Source: CALARM01 sp036746235 | GTDB lineage: Bacteria; Vulcanimicrobiota; SpSt-956; JAKJGF01 | Assembly: GCA_036746235.1 (NCBI GenBank) | Contig: DAIOEN010000115.1 | Span: forward strand, 1-22,799 | Length of the DNA: 22,799 bases | Direction of reading: 5' to 3' | Shown: piece by piece, positions 12,411 through 17,891 of the stretch | Position numbering within the stretch: position 1 is the stretch's first letter | Layout of the letters: each line of letters opens with the position of its first letter | Translations under genes and position numbers: made by a program | Notes under the pieces: generated by a model | Seen by the model: only the letters and a program-made list of their open reading frames with translations | Databases searched by the model: none | Told to the model about the DNA's origin: nothing

Positions 12411-12740
12411 TTACCATCTGGCAATAGCTGCCTTTACTCTTGCTTCTCTTTCTGCTTTTTCCTGCTGTTTTGCTTCTGCCTGCGGTTGTTTATTGTAATT
12501 CCATACTGAAATCATATGCTTGCAGATTGAATTGTTTTCTATATGGTCATGGCAGTTACAGTGAACTTCTCCTGTTACAGTGTCCTTCGTTACGTTATAC
12601 TGTCTTATCCCCTTTTTGCCGGTTCCAAGATTAAGGACTATGTAACCGTTATTCCATCTTGAAGTTATAAGATTAAATCTGTCTTTCTCGTATGACTTCC
12701 ATCGTATAAGCTGACCGCTTTTGCTATAAGTGTTTACCAT
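12411..12740 (-). CDS. SWIM zinc-finger protein
   Basis: The 109-residue protein contains a SWIM-type metal motif, C61-x-C63 ... C73-x-H75 (HCNCHDHIENNSICKHMISV), preceded by a beta-rich stretch (residues 20-60) and followed by a charged Ala/Lys/Glu-rich helix. SWIM domains bind DNA or protein partners. Some are recombination cofactors (for example in Shu2/SWS1-type proteins), which fits the downstream Rad52-family gene. AAGGGG lies 8 bases before the ATG. It is the first sizeable gene of the leftward operon from the promoter at 13033-13061. A phage regulator role is an alternative. Confidence 0.8.
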   Translation of the reverse strand: MVNTYSKSGQLIRWKSYEKDRFNLITSRWNNGYIVLNLGTGKKGIRQYNVTKDTVTGEVHCNCHDHIENNSICKHMISVWNYNKQPQAEAKQQEKAEREARVKAAIARW

Positions 12741-13026
12741 TGTCTTATCCCCTTTCTTATGGTATTATTTGATTGGTTCGTATTTTGAGGTTTCTTACCT
12801 CACATTTCAGACCTGGTTCGTACCCGGGTCTGATTTGCATTTTAGCCTTCGTTACTCTGTCTTGCTCTTTCCTCCTTCCCTTTTTCCGTTGGTTCGTGAG
12901 TAGCCTTCACTTTCGTTCGCTTCCCACTGGCTATCTCTATCTTTGCCAGGGGTTCAGGCCGGCTCTACCCACCCCGTAACCATCGTTTTTCCCGCTCCTT
13001 TTGCTCTCCCTTTTGTCCTCCCCTTG
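12741..13026 (-). other. Purine-rich structured leader of the early leftward operon
   Basis: About 285 bases lie between the promoter at 13033-13061 and the SWIM gene. Read leftward, the RNA is strongly purine-rich and carries ACGAACC three times (plus-strand GGTTCGT near 12775, 12814 and 12892). Two of these lie in or beside hairpins (CAGACC...GGTCTG at 12808-12832, TGAGGT/ACCTCA at 12786-12803). A 9-codon frame with AAGGAG upstream starts with ATG near 12983. This resembles a regulatory leader (antitermination or protein-binding site); no known riboswitch class is recognised. Confidence 0.4.
12757..12840 (-). CDS. Possible 27-aa leader-region peptide
   Basis: A short ATG frame (MQIRPGYEPGLKCEVRNLKI, then RTNQIIP) lies in the leader of the leftward operon, 17 bp upstream of the SWIM gene. 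A weak AAGG is 5 bases upstream. Two of the leader's hairpins fall inside it (TCAGACC with GGTCTGA, and TGAGGT with ACCTCA), so translation would open them. It could be a leader peptide controlling the operon, or simply a chance frame. Confidence 0.3.
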   Translation of the reverse strand: MQIRPGYEPGLKCEVRNLKIRTNQIIP

Positions 13027-13032
13027 ATTATT

Positions 13033-13061
13033 ATAATACCATACTATTTTTCATTAGTCAA
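13033..13061 (-). promoter_or_regulatory. Main leftward early promoter
   Basis: On the minus strand TTGACT (13056-13061), a 17-bp spacer, and TATTAT (13033-13038). It is followed by the long leader of the leftward gene train. Its -35 region lies in the 17-bp element TTTTCATTAGTCAAGTT (13048-13064), perfectly inverted at 13173-13189 over the rightward promoter, so one regulator could control both directions. Confidence 0.7.
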
Positions 13062-13172
13062 GTTTATAGTAAAACACTGTATTAAAAAAACATAGTATTT
13101 ACAATGCAATGAACCACCTAAAAAATAAATAAAATAATGCTTTTTATTTTTACGTTATTTTACTAAAAACAG

Positions 13173-13205
13173 AACTTGACTAATGAAAATTACCTATGAT
13201 ATACT
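13173..13205 (+). promoter_or_regulatory. Rightward promoter with shared operator element
   Basis: TTGACT (13176-13181) and TATACT (13200-13205) are 18 bp apart, 30 bp before the double-HTH gene. AACTTGACTAATGAAAA (13173-13189) is the exact inverse of 13048-13064. A second inverted pair (TAGTAAAA 13067-13074, TTTTACTA 13158-13165) lies just inside. This divergent, symmetric layout resembles a lysogeny-type switch. Confidence 0.7.
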
Positions 13206-13234
13206 ATAGGAAATAAAAGAAAAGGATCTTAATT

Positions 13235-13561
13235 ATGAAATTAGATGTGAATATATGCAAGCAATTAAGGGAAGAAGGAAAAACTTACAAAGAAATAGCT
13301 GATTATTTCAAGGTAAGCAAGCAAGCAGTTTTTGACCTTCTTGATAAAGCCGGCATGCCACGCAAAACAAAGTATTCTAAATATTATGAGGAATGGGAAA
13401 GGCTTTATGAAAAAGGAATTGGAACTCATAAAATAGCTGAAAAGTACGGATGTTCTATTAAAGCTGTTTATACACATCTAAGTAAAAAATTTATCATAGA
13501 ACCTGGTAAAATTGTAAGGGAAAGAGGCGGAAATCCAGCCCCTGAAATTACCACACCATAA
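13235..13561 (+). CDS. Double helix-turn-helix DNA-binding protein
   Basis: This 108-residue protein has two consecutive helix-turn-helix units of the resolvase/homeodomain-like type. Unit 1 spans residues 5-39 (LREEGKTYKEIADYFKVSKQ). Unit 2 spans about 50-84 (LYEKGIGTHKIAEKYGCSIK). Both have the [length]-G-x-[ST]-x-x-x-I-A pattern. It is the first gene from the rightward promoter and is transcribed away from the early operon. It is therefore the best candidate for the regulator that acts on the divergent operator (13048-13189), analogous to a CI/Cro-like repressor but of a different fold. AAGGAT lies about 9 bases before ATG. A Pro-rich tail follows the second unit. Confidence 0.8.
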   Translation: MKLDVNICKQLREEGKTYKEIADYFKVSKQAVFDLLDKAGMPRKTKYSKYYEEWERLYEKGIGTHKIAEKYGCSIKAVYTHLSKKFIIEPGKIVRERGGNPAPEITTP

Positions 13562-13571
13562 GGAGAAAATC

Positions 13572-13853
13572 ATGGAAGAAGTATTAAAAGTTATATTAAA
13601 TAAACTGGAAAAACTGGATGTCATTGAGAAAGAACTAAAGGAATTAAAAACAGACGTTAACGGGTTAAAGGTAGGTCAGTCCAGGCTTGAAGAAAAAGTT
13701 AACGGTCTGGAAAAAGGCCAAGAAATAATCAATAACCGCCTTGATAAGATTGAAAATAAAATAGAAGATCGCTTTAATCAGGTGCTTAATGAAATAGGGT
13801 ATGTGTTTAATGACCTGGAGAATAAGATTAAGGCAGTAGATACAAAGGTTTAA
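13572..13853 (+). CDS. Coiled-coil protein
   Basis: The 93-residue protein is almost entirely a coiled coil of heptad type: MEEVLKVILNKLEKLDVIEK, repeated LEKLD/LKELK/VNGLKVGQ/VNGLEKGQ segments, and IENKIEDRFNQVLNEI. Two VNGLxxGQ repeats 18 residues apart show internal duplication. Such proteins accompany repressors or membrane-tethering systems in Firmicutes phages and plasmids, but no specific role can be named. It starts 11 bp after the HTH gene's stop codon, with AAGGAG straddling that stop, so the two genes are co-translated. Confidence 0.75.
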   Translation: MEEVLKVILNKLEKLDVIEKELKELKTDVNGLKVGQSRLEEKVNGLEKGQEIINNRLDKIENKIEDRFNQVLNEIGYVFNDLENKIKAVDTKV

Positions 13854-13894
13854 TAGGTGCTATCATTGGATTAAGCAGTTAAAAAAGAGTAATA

Positions 13895-13962
13895 AAGTGG
13901 TATAAATGATTGAAGTTCCCCCTATGACAGGAGAACTCCAGAGCAAAATCATTATACCACTT
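13895..13962 (+). promoter_or_regulatory. Long imperfect hairpin upstream of second initiator gene
   Basis: AAGTGGTATAAATGATT (13895-13911) pairs with AATCATTATACCACTT (13947-13962) with one bulged base, and inside it AGTTC pairs with GAACT. The 68-nt stem-loop ends 40 bp before the ATG at 14003. It could be an mRNA attenuator, a protein-bound cruciform, or a single-strand origin-like structure. No T run follows. Confidence 0.6.
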
Positions 13963-14002
13963 CCCAGATAAAACGTCAAAATTTTAAAAAGGAAGTGTTT
14001 TC

Positions 14003-15460
14003 ATGTCTATTACTTATCCATTCATCCCATTCCCACAAGCTTTAAACGAGAAGGTTTTTCAGGACAATCTAACCAAGCTACAGTTAAAAACCTTATGGGG
14101 AATTACCGATGAAACAACCAAATTTGAAGAGGCTAGAAGCTCTTTTACTAGAGAATTAAGCTGTCGATATTTAGCCAAAAAACTAAATATTCGTTACGAT
14201 TGTATTTCAAGAGTTTATAACCAGTTAGCAAAAAAAGGTTATATTTCTATAAGAAAATCAACAAATGAAAATGAAGGAAGTTTTATTACCTTACTGATAA
14301 ATAACCAGAAATTATGTACTCCCCCCATTAACCATGAAACGTGTACACCCTCCCCTGATGTTAAACATAAATCATGTACTCCCCCGGTACATAAAACATG
14401 TACTGCCCATGATTTAAGTACACCCGTTAATAATGGCTCGAATATTGAAGAAAACCTACCTGTACACAATTCATGGGGGGTACATGATTTATGTACTAAT
14501 CAAGAATTAAATATAAGAAAAGATATCAAGAATCAGATCTGCCCCCCCATGATATCCTCCCCTCTCCCTTCTCCCTCCCCTGATGATGATGTTACTGCTA
14601 TGGATAAGAGAGAAGAGGAAAAGACTGACATAGAGAAAATACTAAAAGCTATAGAAGAATGGGAACAGGAAGAAGAACCCCTTAATCATTCCTCTAACTG
14701 CCTTCCTCCTGCAGCAGTCAATCAGTCATCCTCAAAACAAAATCCTATCAATCCTTTATCTTCATCTATTCCGGCAAATTTTATAAATACTGTAGATAAT
14801 TATAATGTAAATAAAGACATAGATATAAAGCCAGTTCCCCCGGCTCCGACTGCTCCCGTGACTATCCAGGGTAATCCCCTGGCATCTTCCCGGGTACAGG
14901 CTCCCACCGCTCCAGTCTCGCAGGTCAGAGGTAACAGCCCTGCCGATAAGAAAGATAAAGAATTCTCTCCCCTGGGAGATATTTTACCAGGCAGTTTTAA
15001 ACTTGATACGTCAAAATATTCTGCCACTGTTCCCATTGTTCCGGGTGTCAGCCCTGCTGTAATGGTTAAGAGTAAAGAAATTCTCATAAAGAAAAACCTG
15101 ACAGAGAAAGAGATTAATATAGTATTTGATAGAATAGCCGGTATAGTAAAGACCAATCAGGATATAAAGAATAAAGACGGTTACTTTCTTGCCTGCTGTA
15201 ACAGTGAACAGGAAAGAGAGGTCATTCCTGAAAAGTCACTAGATGAACAGGATAAGATAATAGAGGCTATTCAGAAAGGTTATGAAGAAGGCAAGATTAA
15301 ATATGTCTTATCTAACGAAGGGGAAAGAAAAGAGATAATAGAGATGAATAAAAACCATTTCATTTACTGGAATGGTAGACAGCCACAAGGAATGGATTTT
15401 AAGAAATTAAAAGAAAGGCATCCCCACCTGTTAGATATGAGGTTTTTCGTAGGTGATTAA
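14003..15460 (+). CDS. Winged-helix (phage replication protein O-like) initiator candidate
   Basis: Residues 1-95 of this 485-residue protein resemble the N-terminal winged helix of phage replication O/RepA-type proteins: FIPFPQALNEKVFQDNLTKL, QLKTLWGITDET, then the recognition part LAKKLNIRYDCISRVYNQLA and KKGYISI. Residues about 104-166 are encoded by a GTAC-rich repeat array, which gives Cys-Thr-Pro-Pro/His-Lys repeats. A long low-complexity Pro/Ser/Asn segment (170-320) follows, then a C-terminal domain (330-485: LTEKEINIVFDRIAGIVKTN, HFIYWNGRQPQ). The ribosome site is AGGAAGTG before the ATG. With the DnaD-like gene at 4526-5455 the element has two initiator-like proteins. A transcriptional regulator is the alternative. 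Confidence 0.6.
   Translation: MSITYPFIPFPQALNEKVFQDNLTKLQLKTLWGITDETTKFEEARSSFTRELSCRYLAKKLNIRYDCISRVYNQLAKKGYISIRKSTNENEGSFITLLINNQKLCTPPINHETCTPSPDVKHKSCTPPVHKTCTAHDLSTPVNNGSNIEENLPVHNSWGVHDLCTNQELNIRKDIKNQICPPMISSPLPSPSPDDDVTAMDKREEEKTDIEKILKAIEEWEQEEEPLNHSSNCLPPAAVNQSSSKQNPINPLSSSIPANFINTVDNYNVNKDIDIKPVPPAPTAPVTIQGNPLASSRVQAPTAPVSQVRGNSPADKKDKEFSPLGDILPGSFKLDTSKYSATVPIVPGVSPAVMVKSKEILIKKNLTEKEINIVFDRIAGIVKTNQDIKNKDGYFLACCNSEQEREVIPEKSLDEQDKIIEAIQKGYEEGKIKYVLSNEGERKEIIEMNKNHFIYWNGRQPQGMDFKKLKERHPHLLDMRFFVGD
14314..14500. repeat. GTAC-centred iteron-like array inside the initiator gene
   Basis: Nine GTAC tetramers occur between 14316 and 14496, most in the context CATGTACTCCCCC or close variants (14314-14326, 14341-14355, 14373-14385, 14397-14408, 14416-14425). 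One inverted copy, GGGGGGTACATGAT, lies at 14475-14488 next to ATGTACT. An AT-rich stretch follows (14500-14535). The layout matches an initiator gene with its own origin inside, as in lambda O. Confidence 0.6.
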
Positions 15461-15462
15461 AA

Positions 15463-15494
15463 AAGGCCTCTAAAATGCGTTTTAAAGAGGTCTT
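15463..15494. terminator. Bidirectional terminator between convergent genes
   Basis: AAGGCCTCTAAAA (15463-15475) pairs with TTTT and AGAGGTCTT (15480-15494) with a two-base bulge and one G-T pair, around a 4-base loop. On the minus strand the stem is followed by six T. It starts 2 bases after the stop of the rightward initiator gene and would also stop leftward transcription from 15.96 and 17.15 kb. Confidence 0.75.
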
Positions 15495-15762
15495 GAATAA
15501 AACAGTAGAGATGTATAATTTTATCAAAGGATTAATTTTTAGATAGGTTTTCTATTCATCCTGAGTGTTTTAATAGATAACCTGACCTATGGCAGGAAAC
15601 ATAAAAAGTACTCCGGAATAAAATTTATCTTTCCGGCTCTGTCAGTATTTCTGAAGAGTTAACTTTTTTAAATAATTCCTGTTAACTGTATTTTCCCGGA
15701 AAAGTTAACCCGTCGCCCTGGGTGATATCCATGGTACAGGTGCAATAGGAAATAGATCTGTT
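15495..15762. other. Non-coding gap with phased GTTAAC sites
   Basis: No gene is supported. GTTAAC occurs at 15658-15663, 15681-15686 and 15704-15709, exactly 23 bp apart (about two helical turns). CCGGAA/TTCCGG is inverted around an AT-rich core at about 15614-15637. A GCCCTGGGTGATATCC element at 15715-15730 and a GGTGCAATAG element near 15741 recur in the leader of the next gene upstream (15989-16070). Confidence 0.45.
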
Positions 15763-15963
15763 TTACATAAAAACTCCATCGGGTAAATCTCCTCTGAGAT
15801 TAATAATGTCATGATAAAATTTGCTATACATGGAATTAAACGGTATGAGCTTTGATGTTATTTCTTTTAGCTTTTTTATATCTTCTTCCGTCGCTCCATT
15901 TATCCGGCAAAATTTAAATAGTGTCCTGTATTCTTCTATTAATTTACCTTCTTCAGGTTCCAT
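15763..15963 (-). CDS. 66-aa helical hypothetical protein
   Basis: Small helical protein (MEPEEGKLIEEYRTLFKFCR, then INGATEEDIKKLKEITSKLI, then a shorter end containing YSKFYHDIINL). The ATG at 15963 is 10 bases after AAGGGG. An in-frame GTG two codons earlier is only 4 bases from it and so less likely. No family is recognised. It lies behind a promoter whose -10 is embedded in tandem GGTATAC repeats, so its expression is probably tightly regulated. It could be an antitoxin-like or regulatory small protein, but nothing specific supports that. Confidence 0.55.
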   Translation of the reverse strand: MEPEEGKLIEEYRTLFKFCRINGATEEDIKKLKEITSKLIPFNSMYSKFYHDIINLRGDLPDGVFM

Positions 15964-16013
15964 ATTCACTATTCCCCTTTCTTAAAGTGCCCTGGGTGAT
16001 GTCCGATATCCTC

Positions 16014-16064
16014 AGTATACCATGCCCGGTATACCGGTATACTGGTATATTGGCACGGGTGCAA
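16014..16064 (-). promoter_or_regulatory. Leftward promoter embedded in GGTATAC tandem operator
   Basis: Three adjacent 8-bp units GGTATACC, GGTATACT, GGTATATT (16028-16051), plus an inverted AGTATACC (16014-16021). A minus-strand promoter TTGCAC (16059-16064), 17-bp spacer, TATACC (16036-16041) overlaps them. Contiguous 8-bp boxes are the arrangement used by MetJ-type RHH repressors. The target gene is the 66-aa protein 50 bp downstream. Confidence 0.6.
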
Positions 16065-16375
16065 TAGAGGGTTAAAAAGGATGTTCCATCTTCCTGATGA
16101 TTAAATCATATTCCAGTTCACGGAGTAATTTTATTAACTTATCTATCCGGGTTAATCTCTTCTTGGTTAGTTTATTATTTACCGATTACAGGGATAAATA
16201 TTTGAATTTTGCCCATCCCCTCGAAAAGGCCGGCAGAAGTTTCATGTATATTTTAAGGGAAACAGGGTAAATGTTTCTTACGATTTTACAGAACCCTTGA
16301 AAAGTCTGGTATAGATGGTTAAGAGGATTTTTAATGTTTCGGTCTAAACAGGGGGAATGTTACTTAAGGATATAG
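16065..16375. other. Non-coding gap with possible gene remnant
   Basis: On the minus strand 16072-16183 reads as an open, protein-like piece (KLTKKRLTRIDKLIKLLREL, then EYDLIIRKMEHPF) but has no start codon or ribosome site and is preceded by a stop. It may be the tail of a decayed gene. The remainder (16184-16375) shows no gene, only scattered short repeats such as GATTTTACAGAACCCTTGAAAA. Confidence 0.3.
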
Positions 16376-17152
16376 TCAGGAGAATAACCGCCGGTACCAT
16401 GGCTTTTTTTCTTCTGCCTCTAACCTCTTTTTTAATTCCTCTATTGTAGCAAGGTAATTTTTCCCTTCTTCTTCTGCCTGTTTCCATGCCTGCTTTAGTT
16501 CCTCCCTGTGAAGTTCGTTCCGGGTCTCCAGTTCTTTCCCGTGGATTTCCTCTGATTGTTTTAATTTCTCCTCCGTCTCCTTCTGGATGGTCTCACCCAT
16601 GGATTTTAGATCTTCTTTTTCTTTCCGCTCCATCTCGATTTGAATAATCAGGTCTTTTTCCTTCTCCTGGTTCTCCTTCTGCATCTTCTCTATATAGGCT
16701 TTATCTGGCAATGCTTTTACTTGTTCCCTTAAAACTTCATTCTCTTGTCTGAGAGTGTCCTTTTCTGCCTGGAGATGTTTCACTTCATTCCTTAATTCTC
16801 CCACAAGATAAATTGCCTGTTCTTCTAAGGGTTTTAATAGTTGTGTTTTCTGCTCCTCCAGAAATTCCCGGAATGTTTCTTTCAGGTTTTGACGTGTTAT
16901 GACAGGGTTATAACCTGTCTTGACATTGTCATAACCTGTCTTGTCATTAGGTTTTGACGTGTCATAACCTGTCTTGTCATCTATCTTTAAAACCCTTATT
17001 AATTCTTCTTTTTCTACTGTCATAACCTCTTTGTTATGGTTATAACCTGTTTTGACATGTAATAATTCCTTTTTGATATAACGGTGAATAGTCTTAATAC
17101 TTTTGCCTGTAAGCTTAGAAGCTTCATTTATTGTTATATATTCATGTTCCAT
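16376..17152 (-). CDS. HTH and long coiled-coil DNA-binding protein
   Basis: This 258-residue protein has an N-terminal MerR/excisionase-like helix-turn-helix (residues about 5-50: YITINEASKLTGKSIKTIHR, then YIKKELLHVKTGYN). A repeat segment (32-81) follows with KTGY four times, then a continuous coiled coil (95-245), and a terminal KPWYRRLFS, a short aromatic-basic end typical of such plasmid and phage proteins. The layout resembles KfrA-like or partition-type proteins of plasmids that bind their own repeats. The ATG at 17152 has GGGAGG 7-8 bases upstream; a GTG at 17167 would place that ribosome site inside the gene. Encoded repeats at the DNA level (16910-17058) may be its own binding sites. 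Confidence 0.7.
   Translation of the reverse strand: MEHEYITINEASKLTGKSIKTIHRYIKKELLHVKTGYNHNKEVMTVEKEELIRVLKIDDKTGYDTSKPNDKTGYDNVKTGYNPVITRQNLKETFREFLEEQKTQLLKPLEEQAIYLVGELRNEVKHLQAEKDTLRQENEVLREQVKALPDKAYIEKMQKENQEKEKDLIIQIEMERKEKEDLKSMGETIQKETEEKLKQSEEIHGKELETRNELHREELKQAWKQAEEEGKNYLATIEELKKRLEAEEKKPWYRRLFS
16910..17058. repeat. ATAACCTGTCTTGWCAT repeats inside the HTH/coiled-coil gene
   Basis: Four near-identical 17-bp copies occur at 16910-16926, 16931-16947, 16964-16980 and 17042-17058 (the last has TTTT for TCTT). The spacers contain further TGTCA/TGACA half-sites. Spacings of 21, 33 and 78 bp keep the frame and give the KTGYN/D protein repeats. The array follows the HTH-coding part, suggesting autoregulation, a partition-like site or an origin. 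Confidence 0.6.
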
Positions 17153-17167
17153 AGTGCAGCCTCCCAC

Positions 17168-17694
17168 TGAAAATAATAAAACAGATGAGCCTCTTCACCT
17201 GTCCGTTATAAAATCCTCACTATTGTAATATAGAGATTGAAGTTATTATTACTTTCTTTTAATATTTTCCTGGCATGTTCCACAGGGGAAAAGAAAAATC
17301 CTTCCGGCCTGCTGGATAGTATCATGGGGAATGTCAATCACGTAACCATCACATAAGCCTTTACTGCAGGTTTAAAGGTTCCCCTCTCTCCCATCCGGCT
17401 CATGGTGTCCTGGGCAATCACATAAAAATGAGTCGTTGCCCTGGCTCCTACCAGATGAAAGAGAAGATCTTCTCCTGTGAATTATCTTTAAAAGAATGGC
17501 TTCCTGTCTATGTTTCTTCTATGGGTGAAGGTCCACTTCTCCGGATTAATTACCTGCCGGCAGTGATAGAACCCTTACCCTGTCTATGTCTTTCAAAATG
17601 ACCAGCTCTACCCTGGGAAGGTATATCTGAAAAACTGCCATTTAACAGGCTTTTACCGCTCTCATAAGTATTGATAAGTATTATTCCTATGGTC
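17168..17694. other. Non-coding stretch between last phage-like gene and right repeat
   Basis: No gene is convincingly supported over about 530 bp. Open but start-less or ribosome-site-less pieces exist on the minus strand (17338-17481, 48 codons; 17546-17641, 31 codons). Visible signals are the 14-bp palindrome GAGAAGATCTTCTC (17461-17474) and a TGCCGGCA palindrome near 17552. Base composition here is less AT-rich than in most of the other spacers. It may hold decayed genes at the right edge of the element. Confidence 0.4.
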
Positions 17695-17743
17695 TGAACG
17701 CCTCTTTTTTGCCTTTAAACCGGTCTAAAACGGCTCTGAGTGC
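17695..17743. repeat. Right copy of 49-bp flanking direct repeat
   Basis: 48 of 49 bases match 1-49, in the same orientation. In this copy the first bases GAACGCCTC (17696-17704) are complementary to GAGGCGTTC near 17810-17818, enclosing about 105 nt, so the extended element could fold into a closed RNA or cruciform. On the minus strand the repeat reads ALRAVLDRFKGKKEAFRP before a stop; the left copy has a stop within the same reading. Confidence 0.85.
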
Positions 17744-17846
17744 CCTATTTCCACAGGTATGAATTACATTGAATAAGCCCGGTAATTTGGGAGATGGTGG
17801 GGGTTTTGGAGGCGTTCGGGGGATAGAATGGTTTGATGGAGGTCAG

Positions 17847-17881
17847 ACAGGGAAGTGAGTAATACTACTGCACTTCCCTGT
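17847..17881 (-). terminator. Hairpin downstream of lipoprotein gene
   Basis: ACAGGGAAGTG (17847-17857) pairs perfectly with CACTTCCCTGT (17871-17881). The 13-base loop can add an inner AGTA/TACT pairing. It begins 10 bases after the lipoprotein stop codon. There is no strong T run, but position and stability fit a terminator or 3'-end stabiliser for the leftward right-flank genes. Confidence 0.6.
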
Positions 17882-17891
17882 GAAATAGAAA

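Noticed and set aside
12774..12900. tRNA-like GGTTCGT elements
   Set aside because: Three GGTTCGT copies recall a T-loop, but no acceptor stem, anticodon arm or cloverleaf can be formed; no tRNA or rRNA was found elsewhere.
12773..12979. Rightward 68-codon frame in the early leader
   Set aside because: It is antisense to the leftward leader, has no ribosome site, and its Pro/Phe/Cys-rich composition is what the purine-rich complement would give.
16910..17058. CRISPR array
   Set aside because: Repeats are short, in coding frame, unevenly spaced (21, 33, 78 bp) and inside a gene; no cas genes are present.
17153..17167. GTG start for the HTH/coiled-coil gene
   Set aside because: The only ribosome site (GGGAGG) lies inside this extension, correctly spaced for the ATG at 17152.
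17338..17481. Leftward open stretch of 48 codons (contains HFYVIAQDTMSRMGERGTF)
   Set aside because: No start codon with a ribosome site near its beginning and no recognised family; kept only as a possible remnant.
17546..17641. 31-codon leftward ATG frame
   Set aside because: No ribosome site and isolated in a spacer; cannot be separated from chance.
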